Shown one piece after another: positions 32,566-42,859 of a stretch of 64,000 nt of DNA. Position 1 is the stretch's first letter; every line of letters starts with the position of its first letter. The notes beneath the pieces are model-generated. The model was not told the DNA's origin and did no database searches. It saw only the letters and a list, made by a program, of their open reading frames with translations. The DNA lies in contig CM077664.1 in the NCBI GenBank assembly GCA_039707655.1, positions 26,276,781 through 26,340,780 on the forward strand, read 5' to 3'. Source of the stretch: Elymus sibiricus (lineage: Eukaryota; Streptophyta; Magnoliopsida; Poales; Poaceae). The position numbers and the translations under genes were made by a program.

Positions 32566-33901
32566 TCGAAAGATGTAATTTATGAGTAGATAAGTTATCC
32601 GAGGAGTTTAAAACCTTTGGCTTTACATGGAATGCACTGTGTTGGCTGTATATAATGTCTGCCATGTTAATTTTGACTCCTGTGCGGCTGTTTCTTAACT
32701 GAAAGTTACCAGTCATCGGCTTCAGCCCCCAGTGCAGATACTGCCTGGGGTGTTTCCTCGTTACATCATAACCCTTAGCCGACGTCTTGGTGCCCGGAGG
32801 CGGTTGTATGTACGGAAAACAAGGCAATCAGACTATGTGGTTTTAGTGCTTTCACTTAGCCATAGGAGCTTGACTGTGGGAGCTGGTGACTAGCCCCCAG
32901 TGTTTGTGATATTCGGACGAGCCGCGGTTGACACCATCATCACATGGCTTCTGTAACAGAGAACCCTTCGTTTAACACGGACTGACCTCCAACGATCTTT
33001 GGTTTGACACGGGTCATCCGATCGCCGACCAGTTCTCGCTTATTGTGACAGTCAGTTTTCGGCTTTCTCCACTGAGGTACTTGACCAGGCTAGCTAGAAG
33101 TACAATCGCAGTGGTTCTCCCTTTACCCTCTTAGCCAAATAGTGCGAAAGGTAAGAGGGTAAACACAGGAGCTGGGCAACCCAACTATTGACCAAAGATG
33201 CAATTCGGAACAGATTCATATAGTGCAATATCCATGACGCCGAGCACATAAAATAAAAGTAGGTGCCGGGACAGAGTTTGAGGCAAGATTTATGTTCGAG
33301 CCATCGGTCTATTAGTCGGTTAAAAAACGATGTATCGTGATAGGTTACTTCGGCCTAAAAAAAAGGGGAAAGGAATATGCGAACGCGAATGACTATGCAA
33401 GTACCAGAGAAAAATTGGTCTTTATTTCCTTTGAATATGTGACGTCCAACCGTACAATCCGGATTGCCGAAGTAACTTTTATAGACACTTTTGAAGAAAT
33501 AGATACATTAGAGTAAAGGTTTACACAGGGCCTTCATGAGTGGTTTGACGTCCCTACTATGCCCTGTTGCACGTCTGCGCCTTTGCTCTGTAAGAAGCTT
33601 CCGTGTGAGCGGAGCTGTCGACCGTATGTTCGGCGGAGGTAGTAGTGTGCGGCAGACGAGCCCTTGGGAAAGGGTGTTGAGAAGTCGCCATGGTGTATCA
33701 GTTTGACGCTGATCAGGCCCTAGATGGTGCCCATTGTCGATGTTGATTCGAAGACATCTGTTAGCCATTGCTCGGTCGAACCGAGCTCTCGGTCTTTGTT
33801 CCTTGTGTCCCCACAACTGCCCATGGAATTTCGAGCGCGAAATTGTGCACTCGAGGTACGTATTTTTTGACTAGGTGGGCCATGCTGTGGGGCGCGTACC
33901 C
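32566..33901. other. RLG-B noncoding module and pol deletion zone
   Basis: Read on the minus strand this is the region after protease. RT, RNase H and integrase are not present. The part near 33200-32900 matches the pol-aORF modules of RLG-A and RLG-C, including the stem-loop at 33122-33163. An open frame at 33816-33508 (minus) has no recognised domain. Confidence 0.65.
33122..33163 (-). other. Stem-loop in RLG-B pol-aORF module
   Basis: TTTACCCTCTTA (33122-33133) and TAAGAGGGTAAA (33152-33163) form a perfect 12-base stem around an 18-base loop. It is the strongest of the three homologous stem-loops. Confidence 0.7.
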
Positions 33902-34450
33902 CTATTTTGAGTGAGCATGAGAGTGCTCCGGGACCGAGGCTGCAGCTCGGGTGCGCTTGCGTGTGTCCAGTGTCTTGGCAGTAGATTGGACTTGTGACAC
34001 CTCTTCGGCGGCTTGGACATCGGCGGCTAGAGACGCCGTGTGTTCCTCTGTTCGGAGCGAGCGCTCGGTATTACCGTTGATGGTAATAACGCCCTTTCGT
34101 CCTGGCATCTTGAGCTTCAGGTATGCATAGTGCGGGACTGCGTTGAAGCGGGCGAACGCAGTCCGGCCGAGGAGTGCGTCGTAACCGCTGCGGAAGGGGA
34201 CAATATCGAAGATCAAGTCCTCGCTACAGAAGTTATCGGGCGAGCCGAAGACAACCTCCAATGTCACGGATCCCGAGCAGCGTGCCTCGACACCTGGGAT
34301 TACACCTTTAAAGGTGGTGTTGCTGGGTTTGATTCTTGACGGGTCGATCCCCATTTTCTTTACTGTATCTGAGTAAATCAGATTGAGGCTGCTACCTCCG
34401 TCCATAAGGACTCTGGTGACGTGAAATCCATCCACGATGGGCTCGAGCAC
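33902..34450 (-). pseudogene. RLG-B protease
   Basis: Open for 182 codons on the minus strand. Near the start it reads VTRVLMDGGSSLNLIYSDT, the aspartic protease active site with D-G, followed by DIVPFRSGYDALLGRTAF and AYLKLKMPG. The whole matches the RLG-A protease (8430-8790). Coding similarity extends upstream of the first ATG (ALVLEPIVDG), because protease is normally translated as part of a gag-pol polyprotein. After residue 182 (HAHSK) the sequence does not continue into RT, which marks the deletion that removed the rest of pol. The protease itself carries no visible stop. Confidence 0.8.
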
Positions 34451-34585
34451 CAGAGCCGCCGTTCCTCCATGGCGTATACTGGTAGGATGGTCTCGACGGT
34501 CGAAAGTGATCGGGCAAGCCGACCACAGGTTGAATTTCGGGGCTACCGTCTCTAAGGCGTAGACATCCCGAAGTGCGCGTTTCCG

Positions 34586-35560
34586 CTACTTCTTCGGTAT
34601 ATGCGTGACGTATATCATGTTCACGGTTTTGACCTCTGGAGGGAACTGCTTTTGGCCTCCATTGTTTGGCCCACGAGGTTTGTCCTCTTTCTCACTGCGG
34701 GGGCCCTTGCCCTGTTCTTCGGCTGTGACCTTGCCGGCCTGTTTGATTACCCAACAGTTACGGTTGGTATGGTTAGCGGGCTTGTCTGGGGTGCCGTGAA
34801 TCTGGCAGGGCCTATCCAATATTCTATCCAGTGCAGACGGGCCGTCCCGGTTCCCTTTAGAGGGTTTTTTCCGTGGTCCCGATTTCGAGCCGCTGAGTCC
34901 GGCGTTTACTGCTGCGTCGTCGGCTTCACCGCCATTGTTTGAGTGCCGGCGCTTATTGTTCCTATTGCGCCGGGGTTTCCCGTTTCCGTCCCGGACCTCT
35001 GAAGTTCCGGGGTCTTCTGGGTGGTTGCTTCGACGAGCTAACCAGCTATCCTCACCCACGCAAAAGCGGGTCATTAAGGAGGTAAGGGCCGACATTGTTC
35101 TCGGCTTGTCCTGGCCGAGTTGGCGGGCGAGCCACTCGTCCCGGATACTGTGTTTGAATGCCGCAATCGCTTCGGCATCCGGACAGTCGACGATCTGGTT
35201 CTTCTTGGTCAAGATCCGGTTCCAGAATTGTCGGGCTGACTCCCCGGGCTGCTGAATGACATGGCTCAGGTCATCGGCGTCCAGTGGCCGAACATAAGTT
35301 CCTTGAAAGTTAGCTCGGAATGCATCCTCGAGCTCTTGCCATCTCCCGATGGAGTTTTCGGGTAGGCTGTTCCGCCAATGCCTTGCTGGTCCCATGAGTT
35401 TCAATGGTAAGTACTTAATGGCGTGGAGGTCATCTCCTCGGGCCATACGAATGTGGAGGAGAAAATCCTGAATCCACAAAGCTGGGTCAGTTGTCCCATC
35501 GTAGGATTCTATATTGACGGGTTTGAACCCCTCGGGGAACTAATGCTGCATCACCTCATC
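34586..35560 (-). pseudogene. RLG-B gag, capsid and zinc-region part
   Basis: This minus-strand frame (main open part 35479-34586, 297 codons) holds the retrotransposon gag domain: ALWIQDFLLHIRMARGDDLH, KYLPLKLMGPARHWRNSLPE, then RQFWNRILTKKNQIVDC and FKHSIRDEWLARQLGQ. After a basic linker (KPRRNRNNKRRHSNNGG) comes CQIHGTPDKPANHTNRNCW, a C-H-C zinc-binding-like stretch. The reading can be followed upstream to about 35560 in the same frame past a stop (VMQH*FPEGFKP). This fully represents the gag core that RLG-A has lost. Gag would bind RNA and build the particle. Confidence 0.83.
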
Positions 35561-37219
35561 GGTGAAACACATTGGGTGTGCGGCGCCCCTGGCCCGGGCC
35601 ACATCGCACCGAAGATCGGTTGTCATCCGGGCACGGTGCTGTTCCCGAGCTCTGTCGTTCCTGTCGCGCCAGGCTTGGTATCCGTCCCGTCCGGCTGGCG
35701 CGTGTCCTGTGGATCCATAGATGGATCTTGACTGGATCCCTCTGGCGTTCAGGTCGCGGCGCAGATCGTATCAGTCGTCCGGTTGAACCGGGTCTTTGCC
35801 TGCTCGGCGAGGAGGTGCGGGTGGGTATTCGGCTTCCCCGGCCGCCCTGTCCCATCCTTGAGGGGGGGCGGGCAGGAGTTCGGCTTCCACAGCCGGTCCA
35901 TCCCGCCCTCGAGGGGGGCGGTCGGGCTGGCTTGCGTACGTTCGTCTAGGAGGCATGGGCTCTAGGGCCTCATCCTCAAATTCTGGGAGTAGGCGCCGCC
36001 GTGGATAACTCTTGTATTGACCCTGACGTTGATCGTCAAGGCCCTCTTCGGCGGCTAGGACCATCGTCCATCTGTCGTTGAGTGTATCTTGTTTGGCTTT
36101 TAACTGTTGTTGCTTCCTCTTCAAGCTTTGGGCCATGGCGATGAGTTGCCGCTTGAATTTCTCTTGCTCCAGGGGATCCTCCGGGACGATGAAGTCTTCG
36201 GGTCCGAGGCTATCCTCCTCTTCGGACGGAGGGAGGTAATTACTATCCTCGGAATCCTCGAGGTCCTCGGGGTCATCCTGGTCTTCATGCCCTTCAGGGG
36301 CGTCATGGTGCTGCTCGGGGGTGTTGTTGCCGAGCTCCCCCATGTTATCCGAAGTGTCGTTCTCTCCGGTGCCGTTTGTGTCTGTGTTGTTTTCCTTGCC
36401 CTTTCCTCGCCCTCTGGCTCGCCGTCGTCGGTGTTTGGGCGGTTACTCGGCTAGGCCGTCGCCGTCCTTCATAGTCGTGACGCCGTCATTTTTGGGGGTG
36501 TCAACCATGTAAACGTCGTAGGTGGAGGTGGCGGTCCACTTTCCGGTGTTGGAAGTGGCTAGGAAAGGAGCCGTATAGGGCGGGATGTCGATATCCTCAT
36601 CCATGTCGTCAGCCTCCTCGGAGGCGTAGTCCAGCATGTCGGTTAAATCTTCTATAGTGACTACCAAGTGGGTGGTGGGTGGGACACAAAATTCCCCGCG
36701 GCTGGCTTCCTGTCCGACCTGCTCCTGGTCCAAGGACGGGCCATCCGCGATAGTTATACTCTGGATCCGATCTAACATCTCGCTTAAAAATGAGAGGTCA
36801 ACCGGATTCACGTTCGGGCATCCGTCGGAGTCGAGCTCCGGCGTGCCGATACTGTGAATGTGTTCGGCCAAGGGTGACCCTTGGTTTTCCGGCGTTGGGG
36901 TTGGATCCGAATTCAAGGCCGGATCTGAACTAAGGCCCGCCCCGGGGATAGGGACGGGGAGGGAATCCGAGGTCAAGGCCTCGGGATTTGTAGGCTCCTC
37001 GGGTGAAGCCGAGAACCCAGTTAAGACCAGATCGCCTCGAGCATCGGCGACGTACTCAAGGCCGCCGAACCTGATTTCCTGCTCAGGGGCGAAGCTGCCG
37101 ACCTGATCAAGGTAACCGGCCGGATCAGCGTGGAGCACAATGCTGCCGAACGTGAAAAGCTGTCCGGGGACGAAGATGTCCCCACTGCGGATTCCATCGT
37201 TGATGAAAAGGCGAGCCAT
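35561..37219 (-). pseudogene. RLG-B gag N-terminal region
   Basis: The likely start is ATG 37219 on the minus strand (MARLFINDGIRSGD), 45 bases inside the element from the LTR; the upstream open frame runs through the LTR and is not used. The first part is open to 36443 (DPAGYLDQVGSFAPEQEIRF, then Pro/Ser-rich). A second frame, 36343-35771, encodes an acidic then coiled-coil segment (KFKRQLIAMAQSLKRKQQQL) and a basic Pro-rich tail. A frame change near 36340-36450 separates them. The domain order, acidic linker then helix then capsid, is seen in Tat-lineage gag proteins. No enzymatic motif is expected. Confidence 0.7.
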
Positions 37220-37263
37220 TGATCCTTGGTAACCCACGGCGGAGCTCTCAATGAAAGCACCAA

Positions 37264-37752
37264 TGTCGGTACCAAAACCGGCAGATCTCGGGTAGGGGAT
37301 CCGAACTGTAGGTCTAGGAATCAATGGGTAACAGGGAACGTAGAGACAGCGATTTACCCAGGTTCGGGCCCTCTTGAAGAGGTAATACCCTACGTCCTGC
37401 TAGATTGTATTGATGTGATTGTATGAAGGTTACAGAGTTGATCTACCTCGAGATCGGATGGGCTAAACCCTAGGCAGTTATGATATGATGATCCTCTACA
37501 GACTAAACCCTCTGGTTTATATAGACACCAGAGGGTCCTAGGGTTACATATAGTCGGTTACCATCAGGGGATAAGTATGCCGGCCACGCCAATTATTCCT
37601 TGGAGGAGACGCCAAGTCTTCGGAGGTTTCCTTCTGATACACGGGGTCGCCCACAATCCGGCCTTCCATCGACGAGTAGAGAGCGGCCCATCAGCCCGGC
37701 CCACGAGAGACAGGCCGGCAGCCCGAGTACCCCCTAGTTCGGGACACCCTCA
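37264..37752 (-). repeat. RLG-B 5' LTR
   Basis: 489 bp, the same length as the 3' LTR and differing at about 11 positions by eye (mostly transitions). It is followed by ACCGT, the right copy of the target duplication. Confidence 0.93.
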
Positions 37753-38065
37753 ACCGTGCGTGCAGCAGGCTTGAGGATCGAGGGGGTGGTTAATGATGAT
37801 GCACCAGGACCTAAAAAATTGTGATGATTAGACGTCTCGATGGTGGGACCCCGGGCAATGAAAACACACTCTAAGAACCCTTGGAAGCATGTAGTTGCTG
37901 TGGGGCTCCTCGAGAGACCAAGGTATATGACTCCTAGGCCAAAGATAAAATCACTTCAAAAATTGCGTAAGGTTGAACCAGCTTGCAAGGCACAAAACTG
38001 AAGATTGGGAGCAGCTCGGATGGACCGAGCAACATCCTCGGCTTGAAGACCAGTTCAGGGGCTAC
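37753..38065 (+). other. RLG-A 3' internal remnant and polypurine tract
   Basis: RLG-A sequence resumes after RLG-B. Noncoding, ending in GTTCAGGGGCTAC (38053-38065) next to the 3' LTR. Confidence 0.8.
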
Positions 38066-38530
38066 TGACGGAGTCCTAGATTAGGGGGTGCTCGTCATGC
38101 CAGTTACCAATCCTTTGGGCTGGGCCGAGGACCCCCCCTATGCTCATCAACTAGTGGGCCTCGTTCGTCTAGCCCAAGAATATCAAGAAGGAATGACCCG
38201 AAGACTTGGCGCATACTCCAAGGTTTAGAGATAGTCCTCGGCACGATTGCTCCTAGATACAATCGACTTATGTGTAAACCTAGGCACCCCCGGTATCTAT
38301 ATAAACTGAGGGGCAGGGACCATAGAGGACGAACACAATCACATACGATCTCGCGGGAGATCACCTGTACTTTGTAGCTCATCAACATCAATACAATCAA
38401 AGCAGGACGTCGGGTATTACCTCCTCGAGAGGGCCCGAACCTGGGAAAACAACGTGCGTCCTGTTACCATTGTGCCAAGGCTAACAGATCGGGACCCCCT
38501 ACCCAAGATCTGCCGGATTTAGCTCCGACA
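38066..38530 (+). repeat. RLG-A 3' LTR
   Basis: 465 bp, TGACGGAGTCC...GCTCCGACA. It differs from the 5' LTR at about 44 positions by eye plus the poly-C length change. Confidence 0.9.
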
Positions 38531-38902
38531 GTGAGTAGAATCCTATACTGTAAAACCGCTTCTCTTAGGGAAGTTCAAATGTTAGTGATGGCGCAGTTCC
38601 TCTATGACCATGCAGTTAGTTCACGCTGTTAATGCGTGGTGGAAGAAAATGCTTACGAGTGGTTTAGTTTCCCAGAGCCACTAAACCACCACCGACCGGT
38701 TACCACAATCCAATGCAAACGTGCCATGCATCGAACTGCAATTAGGTGTCGCCCCTCGCTCCTCCTTATAAACACACGGGTTTGGAACTTCTCCGCCCTG
38801 TTTATCGCCATCGCTCTTCTATTCTCTGCCTTTATCTCTCTCGCAACGCACCACAATCCCAGATAGAGAAGGTAGTGTAGGGGGCGCATTCCAAGTGCTG
38901 CC
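38531..38902 (+). other. Upstream region of the first exonuclease-like pseudogene
   Basis: Pre-insertion DNA continuing from 6703. A TATA-like CTTATAAAC (38764-38772) lies about 130 bases before the first ATG (38903) and is followed by a pyrimidine-rich leader, so this may be the decayed promoter of the next gene. Confidence 0.5.
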
Positions 38903-39679
38903 ATGATGTTCACCAAGTTCACCAAGGAGTTCTTTGATGTCAAAGCCCATGGCAAGAACAAGCTCCATGTTGTCTACACCAACGACAAGTATATCAACGC
39001 CTCTATGGTCACCCAGTTGGAGGAGACCCTCTAAGGCCAACACGACAAGATAGTCAGCATGGATGTCGAGTACACGACAGAATCTAGCACCAACCAGAGG
39101 GCCGCCGTCGTCCAACTCTACGTCGACAATGATTCCCTAGTGTACCACATCAGTGCCGCTCTCAATAGGTGCTAGAGAGTTCTATTTATTGCATTGTAGT
39201 GTAGAAAAATAATGCTTGATCACTCCTCCACTTCCTTCCATCACAGGTGCAAGAAGTTCGACGATTTCCTACGCAACAACTGGTACACATTCGCTGGCTT
39301 CTGCATCTTCAATGACAAGGAGATTCTTAAGCACTGCCAACTGAAGATCGACAACTTCATCGACATCCAGAACAACTGGAAAGTGCCTTACAGCAGAAAA
39401 ACAAAGGATTCCTTGGCTGATGTCACTTCCCACATCATCGACTACTACTACAAGACCATGACGAAAGGCTTCAGTGGCTGGGAGCACCAGCTATGGGAGA
39501 ATACGTCCCTGGGCAGGAAGCATGTCGATTATGCGGCCACATGGCCTACGAGATCTAGCAGCACATCACCATCATCAAGAAAGGGTTGCTTTGTGCACAC
39601 GAGGGCAAGCGTAATAGGAGCAACCCGGACGAGGATTGTTGAAGGGATAAAAGGTGTTTATTTATATATGAACAATTAG
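38903..39679 (+). pseudogene. DEDDy 3'-5' exonuclease-like gene, copy 1, decayed
   Basis: The ATG at 38903 begins MMFTKFTKEFFDV. After a stop at about 39032-39034 the same frame gives KIVSMDVEYT, the Exo I motif (D and E) of RNase D/Werner-type DEDD exonucleases, then VVQLYVDNDSLVYHI. A stop at about 39172 and an intron ending ATCACAG (about 39246) precede the second exon (CKKFDDFLRNNWYTFAGFC, KDSLADVTSHIIDYYYKTM). The Exo III motif region (HVDYAAT) is damaged: about eight bases present in copy 2 (encoding the conserved D-A-Y) are missing near 39540, so the frame shifts. Functional relatives degrade nucleic acid from the 3' end. This one has stops and lost a catalytic segment. Confidence 0.7.
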
Positions 39680-40425
39680 TGTTGGTCCTGTTATTTATTT
39701 TTCTTGAATCATGTCCTATGTGCTTTTGCTAGGTTTACTGTTTATGAATCGTATGTCGCTACACTCTACTAGTTATGTCAGTCCCTAAAAGTAGAGTTAT
39801 CTGGAGTGTAAAATGTTTCGTATGCTATTTGAATGGTCTATTGTTGCACTATTATTGTGTTATCACTCTAAATAAATTGTCGTTTCCATGTGTTGTTTCA
39901 TCTGAGAAAAAAAATATTACTAAGAAAAATTAGTTCAACAAGAAAAAGGCAGGAACAAAAAAGAAAAGGGTTAACAAAAGGTTTTTGAAAAATACAATAG
40001 AAAGTTCAAGTTAGCAAGGACGGGCACTCCAAACACTTGATCATGCCAAGTTGAACTACGGATGCAGCAGAGTTTTGTGACACCCCGTATGAAAATGTTC
40101 AACCATATAGAAAACCCAAAGTAGGTTCAGCAGGGTACTGCCTTGAAGTTTGAAATACAACAAAAACTTGTCGCATCATGTCATAGGCAAATCTTTAGAA
40201 AAAAATGTAAGTCTGTTAAGGGGTGGGGTGGATCTAAGGCAGTTCAGCTTCAGATTCACTTCAATTTCAGACTAATATAAAATGGCAGTGCAAAAATGAT
40301 GCTTCAAAAATTACAGCCATGTTTTGGCCTGATGCAGTTGCAAAAGGAAGAAAAATGAAAAAATAACTCAAAAATTTCATGGTTAGACATGGCAAAATGT
40401 TATGCATAAAACTTTAATGAAAAAA
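39680..40425. other. AT-rich 3' flank of copy 1
   Basis: No gene. AT-rich with frequent AGTTCA words and A-runs. Confidence 0.5.
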
Positions 40426-40745
40426 AGAGACCCACCCTGGAGTTCCTGGCCCAGGCAATCTCGTACTAGGACGTGCCACGTGGGCCCATCCGTTCCAACC
40501 TACTGTGTGGGACAGCATAACCCAAGCCCACGGGCTAGAGAGTGAAAGCAAGCGTTGTGTTTAAGCACTTAGTGTGTACACCAAAGGAGTTCGAGGGGGG
40601 TCGCACACCCAGGCTTATAAACCAATGCACTACGCCCTAAACTTCTGATGTGGTACTAAAAAATAGAGCACCCGCCACTGCTCTGTAGACGTGAGGTTTG
40701 CAAATTTGGGCCCAAAAAAGTTCAAGCCAATAGGGCCTAACTAGT
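40426..40745 (+). repeat. Promoter-like repeat block R2
   Basis: Second copy of the block at 5862. Shared words include CAATCTCGTACTAGGACGTG, TCCGTTCCAACCTACTG, GGAGTTCGA, GCTTATAAACC and GTGGTACTAAAAA. It lies about 430 bases upstream of the second exonuclease remnant. The 3' half, conserved between R1 and R3, is not recognisable here. Confidence 0.6.
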
Positions 40746-41174
40746 TTGGGCCCTTGTCCTAGCCCATATAAATCAACCCCGTAACTCCATATATCAGTTT
40801 TTTTTCTAAAACAAATCAGGAAAGTTCAGACTATACCACACGAGTATTTCGACACCCGAGCAACACGAAGGTCGAGGGTCATGTGTGTGGTGCAAGGCAG
40901 TTTTTGGAACACATGCGTCATGCAACTACCGCGACGGTTCCGTCACATAGTTCCACTGCATGAACCACTACCAAACATAGAGATCTCCTTTCACATATCT
41001 TCTTCCAACCACCGATCACACCATATCTCCCCTTCTAGATCTGGTGCTCTCCATATTGCTCAGCCGCTTGCTCTCCGCATAATCAACCACTGAAAGAAAA
41101 ACACAACTCATTCGATTGCACTCGCTGTCCATCACACAGAGACGATTGGGGGGGGGGGGGTTCTGGGACTGCCG

Positions 41175-41912
41175 TCCTAGAACAGAGTTCCACCATGAGT
41201 ACAAGGTGGAGGCGCATGGTAACTACACCATCAACACCATGTTGACCAACGACCATAAGTAGGTCGACATCTGGATCGACAAGTTCGAGGCGTGGTTTGA
41301 GAATGATAGGCCTAATATCGTCGGCATCAATGCATAGTGCACATGTGGTCCGTACGACGAGTAGAAAGCAGCCCTCATCAAGTTGTTATACCATAGGAAC
41401 TGCCCCTTGTACTAGGTATGCAGGTCTGATGGGTAAATTATAGGCTGTGGGAATTTCTCCTCAATGACAAGTACACCTTTGCTGGATTCTGCAATGAAGG
41501 CGAGCGGATGCTCCGCCATTGGAACATAAAAGTTAGCAGCTTCATCGACATCAAGACAGAGTGGAGGGTGCCCTACGTGGACAAGCCCATGGATTCTCTC
41601 ACGGACATCACCGCGGTCATGGTGGATGACTACTACGGCGGCATGAAGAAAGGTTTCAGCAAATCCAGCACATGTTCTAGGCAGATGTCCCCCTGTCCAG
41701 GTTGCACGTCGACTACGCAGTGACGGATGCGTATGTGGCCTACGAGATATGGACGGGCTTCATCAACTTCAAGAAAGGGCTTCTTTGACTTGAGGAGGAT
41801 GTGCATAAACAGAAACGATTCAAGGAGGAATGTGAAATCAAGTGCTACAAGGTCTCCTAGGCCTCCTGGGATGACTGAAAAAACCAAAAGCTGCATCCGT
41901 TGCTTGGAAAAC
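41175..41912 (+). pseudogene. DEDDy 3'-5' exonuclease-like gene, copy 2, decayed
   Basis: Homologous to copy 1 about 2.3 kb earlier, but with more breaks in the first half. Visible pieces in various frames are EYKVEAHGNYTINTMLTND, NIVGINA (Exo I region, altered, with a stop), LRHWNIKVSSFIDIKTEWRV, and DSLTDITAVMVDDYYGGMKK. The Exo III motif is better preserved than in copy 1: HVDYAVTDAYVAYEIW near 41709-41755, with the Tyr and Asp of the DEDDy signature. It is followed by FINFKKGLL and a stop at 41786-41788. At least five stops or frameshifts are present. A poly-G run lies at 41148-41160. No function is expected. Confidence 0.65.
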
Positions 41913-42495
41913 TAAAAAAAAGTATGCTTGCTTTATGTGTGTTTTAATATTATGAACATAATGTGTGATTTTATTTAGGTTTGAAGTTTGTAAAAACTCA
42001 AATAAGTTTGTGTACTCATAATACTATATTGTAATGAACTCCTGTGTAATAAAAAAGTTTATGATGTAAGCTTCTAATGGTGATCAAATAATATGTTCAA
42101 TCTCTATACATCTGATTATGAGATTTTTTTAAAAAAAAATTCCAAACTATTATAAAAATGAGGTATATGTGCAACAGGGCTGAAGTACAGAGACCATGCA
42201 GAGTCTTCCCAAAAAACACGACAGTACAGTTCGTGGAAGTTGGATTAAAAAAATAAACGACACTCAATGTTCAAAGAGGTCGGCAGTTCATCACCATGTT
42301 CAAGGTAACTCCTACCTATTATATACAAGAAAGTCAAGAGCCTATGGTACCAAATTCCAAAAACATGCGACCTCATCACAAAACCCAAAAATTCATGGAC
42401 GTTCAAAAATAATATGTGACCCTCACAAAAAAAGGTACATAAAAATAATCTATATAATAGTTGAGAGTAAGCCGGCAGTCTCAACCTTCATATTT
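41913..42495. other. AT-rich 3' flank of copy 2
   Basis: No gene. AT-rich with A-runs, with AGTTCA-type words toward the end. Confidence 0.45.
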
Positions 42496-42857
42496 GTAGG
42501 AAAAAATCAAATAATCATTGGAAATATGTAAGTTCAGATCCAACATCATAACAAGTTCAAAAACATCACACAATGGAAAGTTCAGAATTGCCTTTCGTAT
42601 GTTTAAAAGAGTAAAAAAAAAGTGGCTCCCCTACAGTTGGATGCTGACTTAATGTTTTTATTTTCAAAAAATATTCGTAGGAAGAAATCAAATAATCATT
42701 GGAAATATGTAAGTTCAGATCCAACATCATAACAAGTTCAAAAACATCACACAGTGGAAAGTTCAGAATTGCCTATCATATGATTAAAAGAGTAAAAAAA
42801 AAGTGGCTCCCCTGCAATTGGATGTTGACTTAATGTTTTTATTTTCAAAAAAAAAAT
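42496..42857 (+). repeat. 181-bp tandem duplication
   Basis: Two adjacent, nearly identical 181-base units start GTAGGAA at 42496 and 42677 and include AAATAATCATTGGAAATATG and AGTGGCTCCCCT. Confidence 0.9.
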
Positions 42858-42859
42858 TA

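Larger units (their letters stand above)
16252..37752 (-). mobile_element. RLG-B: second-level Ty3/Gypsy element, inserted in RLG-A
   Basis: A minus-strand element with two 489-bp LTRs (3' LTR 16252-16740, 5' LTR 37264-37752) and a perfect 5-bp target duplication ACCGT (16247-16251 and 37753-37757). In the element's own direction the order is 5' LTR, gag (37219 down to 34586), protease (34450-33902), noncoding module with stem-loop (about 33200-32900), aORF on the opposite strand (17340-18462 then 30592-32565), polypurine tract and 3' LTR. RT, RNase H and integrase are absent, so a deletion must lie between 33902 and about 33200. RLG-C interrupts the aORF. By eye the LTRs differ at about 11 of 489 positions. 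Confidence 0.93.
6704..38530 (+). mobile_element. RLG-A: outermost Ty3/Gypsy (Tat-lineage) LTR retrotransposon
   Basis: The outermost element of a four-level nest. It has two similar LTRs (6704-7175 and 38066-38530) and gag-pol on the plus strand (7219-12293). It also has an antisense aORF (16060 down to 13264) and a polypurine tract (GTTCAGGGGCTAC, 38053-38065) just before the 3' LTR. Flanks are ATGAG (6699-6703) and GTGAG (38531-38535), a 5-bp target duplication with one mismatch. RLG-B interrupts it at 16252-37752. By eye the LTRs differ at roughly 44 of about 465 positions, making this by far the oldest layer. All genes are dead. I could not settle the primer binding site after 7175. Confidence 0.9.

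Noticed and set aside
33508..33816. Minus-strand frame in RLG-B as a new gene
   Set aside because: It sits in the degraded region after protease, has no domain, and has composition like the flanking noncoding module.
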